Source: Planctomycetia bacterium (GTDB lineage: Bacteria; Planctomycetota; UBA1135; GCA-002686595). Taken from it: a DNA stretch of 50,097 nucleotides. The notes beneath the pieces are model-generated. The model was not told where the DNA came from and did not search any database. It saw nothing but the letters and a program-made list of their open reading frames with translations. This document shows, in pieces, positions 48,755-50,097 of this stretch; the first letter of the stretch is position 1; every line of letters begins with the position of its first letter. The translations under genes were made by a program, and so were the position numbers. The stretch spans positions 1 to 50,097 of the forward strand of contig SYGM01000129.1 in the NCBI GenBank assembly GCA_005799545.1, read 5' to 3'.

Positions 48755-50097
48755 CGCGGTGCGCTGATCTTCTGCTGCGCGTGGCGCTCGCGCAAGAGCG
48801 ACTCGAACCAGGTCAGGGCCGCCTCGGGGTTCTGGTGTCGCGCGGGGATCATCAGATGCCCGATTCCGGCGCGCAGGGGCCGGAATTCGGCGCCGCGCAG
48901 CAGCAGGCCTTGTTCCAGGGCGACGCGGTCGCGGTACTCCATCACGTAGGCGTCCTTGCGGAAGGACAGGCGGGTCACGCCGAGTCGCTCGAGATCGGCC
49001 CTGAGCCGGAACATGCGCAGCAGGTTGCGCGCCTCCGCCGGGAGCTTGCCGAAGCGGTCACGCAGCATGTCCTGAGCGCGCTGCTCGTCTTCCTTGCCGT
49101 CGATCAGCGAGAGCTGTCGTAGCAGCTCAATGCGCGCGCGCGCGTCGCTGAGCCATTCGGTCGGCAGGAACGCGCGCAGGCCCAGCTCCAGATCCACGCC
49201 GCTCTCTTCGGGCGAAGCCGCAAGGCCCGCGCTCGCCTCAAGACCTGACTGCAGGTGCTCCACGCACTGCTTCAGGAGGCGGCAGTACATGTCGTAGCCC
49301 ACCGCGCCGATGTGTCCGGACTGCTGCGGGCCGAGGATGTTGCCTGCGCCGCGGATCTCCAGATCCTTCATGGAGATCTGGAAGCCCGCGCCCAGCTGAT
49401 TCATCTCCTCCAGCGCCTTGAGGCGCTCGCGCGCCTCGGTGGAGAGCGGCTTGAACTTCTCGACCAGCAGGTGGCAGAACGCCTTGTTGGTGCCGCGTCC
49501 GACCCGGCCGCGCAGCTGGTGCAGCTCCGCAAGGCCGAAGTGGTCCGCGTTGTCGATGATGATCGTACCGGCGCTGGGGATGTCGATGCCGCTCTCGATG
49601 ATCGTCGTCGACACCAGCACATCGACATCGCCCCGCGTGAAGCTCTCCATCACGCTCTTGAGCTCGCGGGCGCTCATCTGTCCGTGCCCGATCGCGAAGC
49701 TGCACTCCGGCACGAGCTGCATCAGGCCCAGCGCGCGCTGGGTGATCGATTCGACGCGGTTGTGGAGGAAGAAGACCTGTCCACCGCGGTTCTTCTCGTG
49801 CAGCAGCATCTCCCGCAGCGCAGCCTCGTCCTCGCGGTATCCAAGACGCGTGTCGATCTCCTGACGGCCATCCGGGGGCACGGTGAGTGCGGAGATGTCG
49901 CGCACGCCGGAGAGAGACATGTGCAGTGTGCGCGGGATCGGCGTCGCCGTGAGCGTGAGCACGTCGATCTGTGAGCGCAGCTTCTTGAAGTGCTCCTTGT
50001 GCGTGACGCCGACGCGCTGCTCCTCGTCGACGACCACCAGACCAAGACGCGCAAAGCGCACGTCCGCGGAGAGGATGCGATGCGTGCCGACCACCAC
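48751..50097 (-). CDS. mfd: Transcription-repair coupling factor Mfd, C-terminal part (partial)
   Basis: The last 448 residues of Mfd; the N-terminal UvrA-binding and RNA-polymerase-binding domains lie beyond the right edge. Visible are helicase motif II DEEQ (LVVVDEEQRVGVTHKE), motif III LTLTATPIPRTL, motifs V and VI (STTIIESGIDIPSAGTIII; QLRGRVGRG), the TRG region DLEIRGAGNILGPQQSGHI and the C-terminal TRCF domain. Mfd removes stalled polymerase and recruits nucleotide excision repair. Confidence 0.95.
   Translation of the reverse strand: MVVGTHRILSADVRFARLGLVVVDEEQRVGVTHKEHFKKLRSQIDVLTLTATPIPRTLHMSLSGVRDISALTVPPDGRQEIDTRLGYREDEAALREMLLHEKNRGGQVFFLHNRVESITQRALGLMQLVPECSFAIGHGQMSARELKSVMESFTRGDVDVLVSTTIIESGIDIPSAGTIIIDNADHFGLAELHQLRGRVGRGTNKAFCHLLVEKFKPLSTEARERLKALEEMNQLGAGFQISMKDLEIRGAGNILGPQQSGHIGAVGYDMYCRLLKQCVEHLQSGLEASAGLAASPEESGVDLELGLRAFLPTEWLSDARARIELLRQLSLIDGKEDEQRAQDMLRDRFGKLPAEARNLLRMFRLRADLERLGVTRLSFRKDAYVMEYRDRVALEQGLLLRGAEFRPLRAGIGHLMIPARHQNPEAALTWFESLLRERHAQQKISAPR

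Overview
This is a GC-rich bacterial chromosome segment, almost wall-to-wall with genes on both strands. Most are core housekeeping genes packed with 4-base stop/start overlaps. The cell is a diderm: the window has a DevBCA-type exporter with a TolC-like lipoprotein, two outer-membrane porins and a SurA-like chaperone. Very large secreted CAP-domain proteins, an EF-hand protein, a paired FtsK arrangement and mostly Shine-Dalgarno-free starts suggest a Planctomycetota-like lineage. That is a judgement from gene style, not a database result. No phage, insertion sequence, integrase or CRISPR array is visible.

Layout: 1-4931 is the tail of an ABC exporter, a DUF2752 protein and a complete DevC-DevA-DevB-TolC export operon. 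4943-8969 holds ispF/ispD (minus strand), then ruvC, an unrecognised protein, a MinD/FlhG-like ATPase and a ComEA-like DNA-binding protein. 8997-13512 is a tandem pair of giant secreted proteins with a peptidase-like region that lacks the zinc motif, followed by a CAP domain. 13589-18928 carries nadC, an RsbW-like anti-sigma kinase, a VanZ-like protein, purB, a TIM-barrel protein and a ThiD-like kinase. 18990-20374 has tRNA-Gly(GCC), a cysteine-rich secreted protein and a membrane-anchored proline-rich protein.

20638-25141 encodes FtsK followed, with an 8-base overlap, by a second protein with four membrane segments, a long acidic linker and an FtsK-gamma-like winged helix but no motor domain. 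This is the most unusual item in the window. 25215-31811 holds rimO, pgsA, pgpA, a SpoIIE-type phosphatase, a MazG-like enzyme and priA. 31831-36096 (minus) holds carA, larB, tsaD and an S41 protease. 36280-37581 is a secreted EF-hand protein with two almost identical 114-residue repeats and a Pro-rich tail. 37682-39926 holds a DUF2203-like protein, a PTPS/QueD-folE pair and an SDR. 40105-42345 is a tandem pair of porins, each ended by a strong terminator. 42659-45541 (minus) holds a small unknown protein, arfB, a DUF971 protein, tRNA-Phe(GAA), ribF and def. 45673-50097 holds a TPR protein, rpsT, a DUF1499-like protein, a SurA-like protein and the C-terminal part of mfd, cut by the window edge.

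Regulation: clear Shine-Dalgarno sites are rare; the EF-hand gene and the DUF2203-like gene are exceptions. Instead, a GCTANNNT-like -10 element recurs about 8-30 bases before start codons, implying leaderless or very short-leader mRNAs. Coordinates follow the most defensible start codon. Several starts (MinD-like ATPase, membrane-anchored protein, first porin, TPR protein) remain ambiguous.
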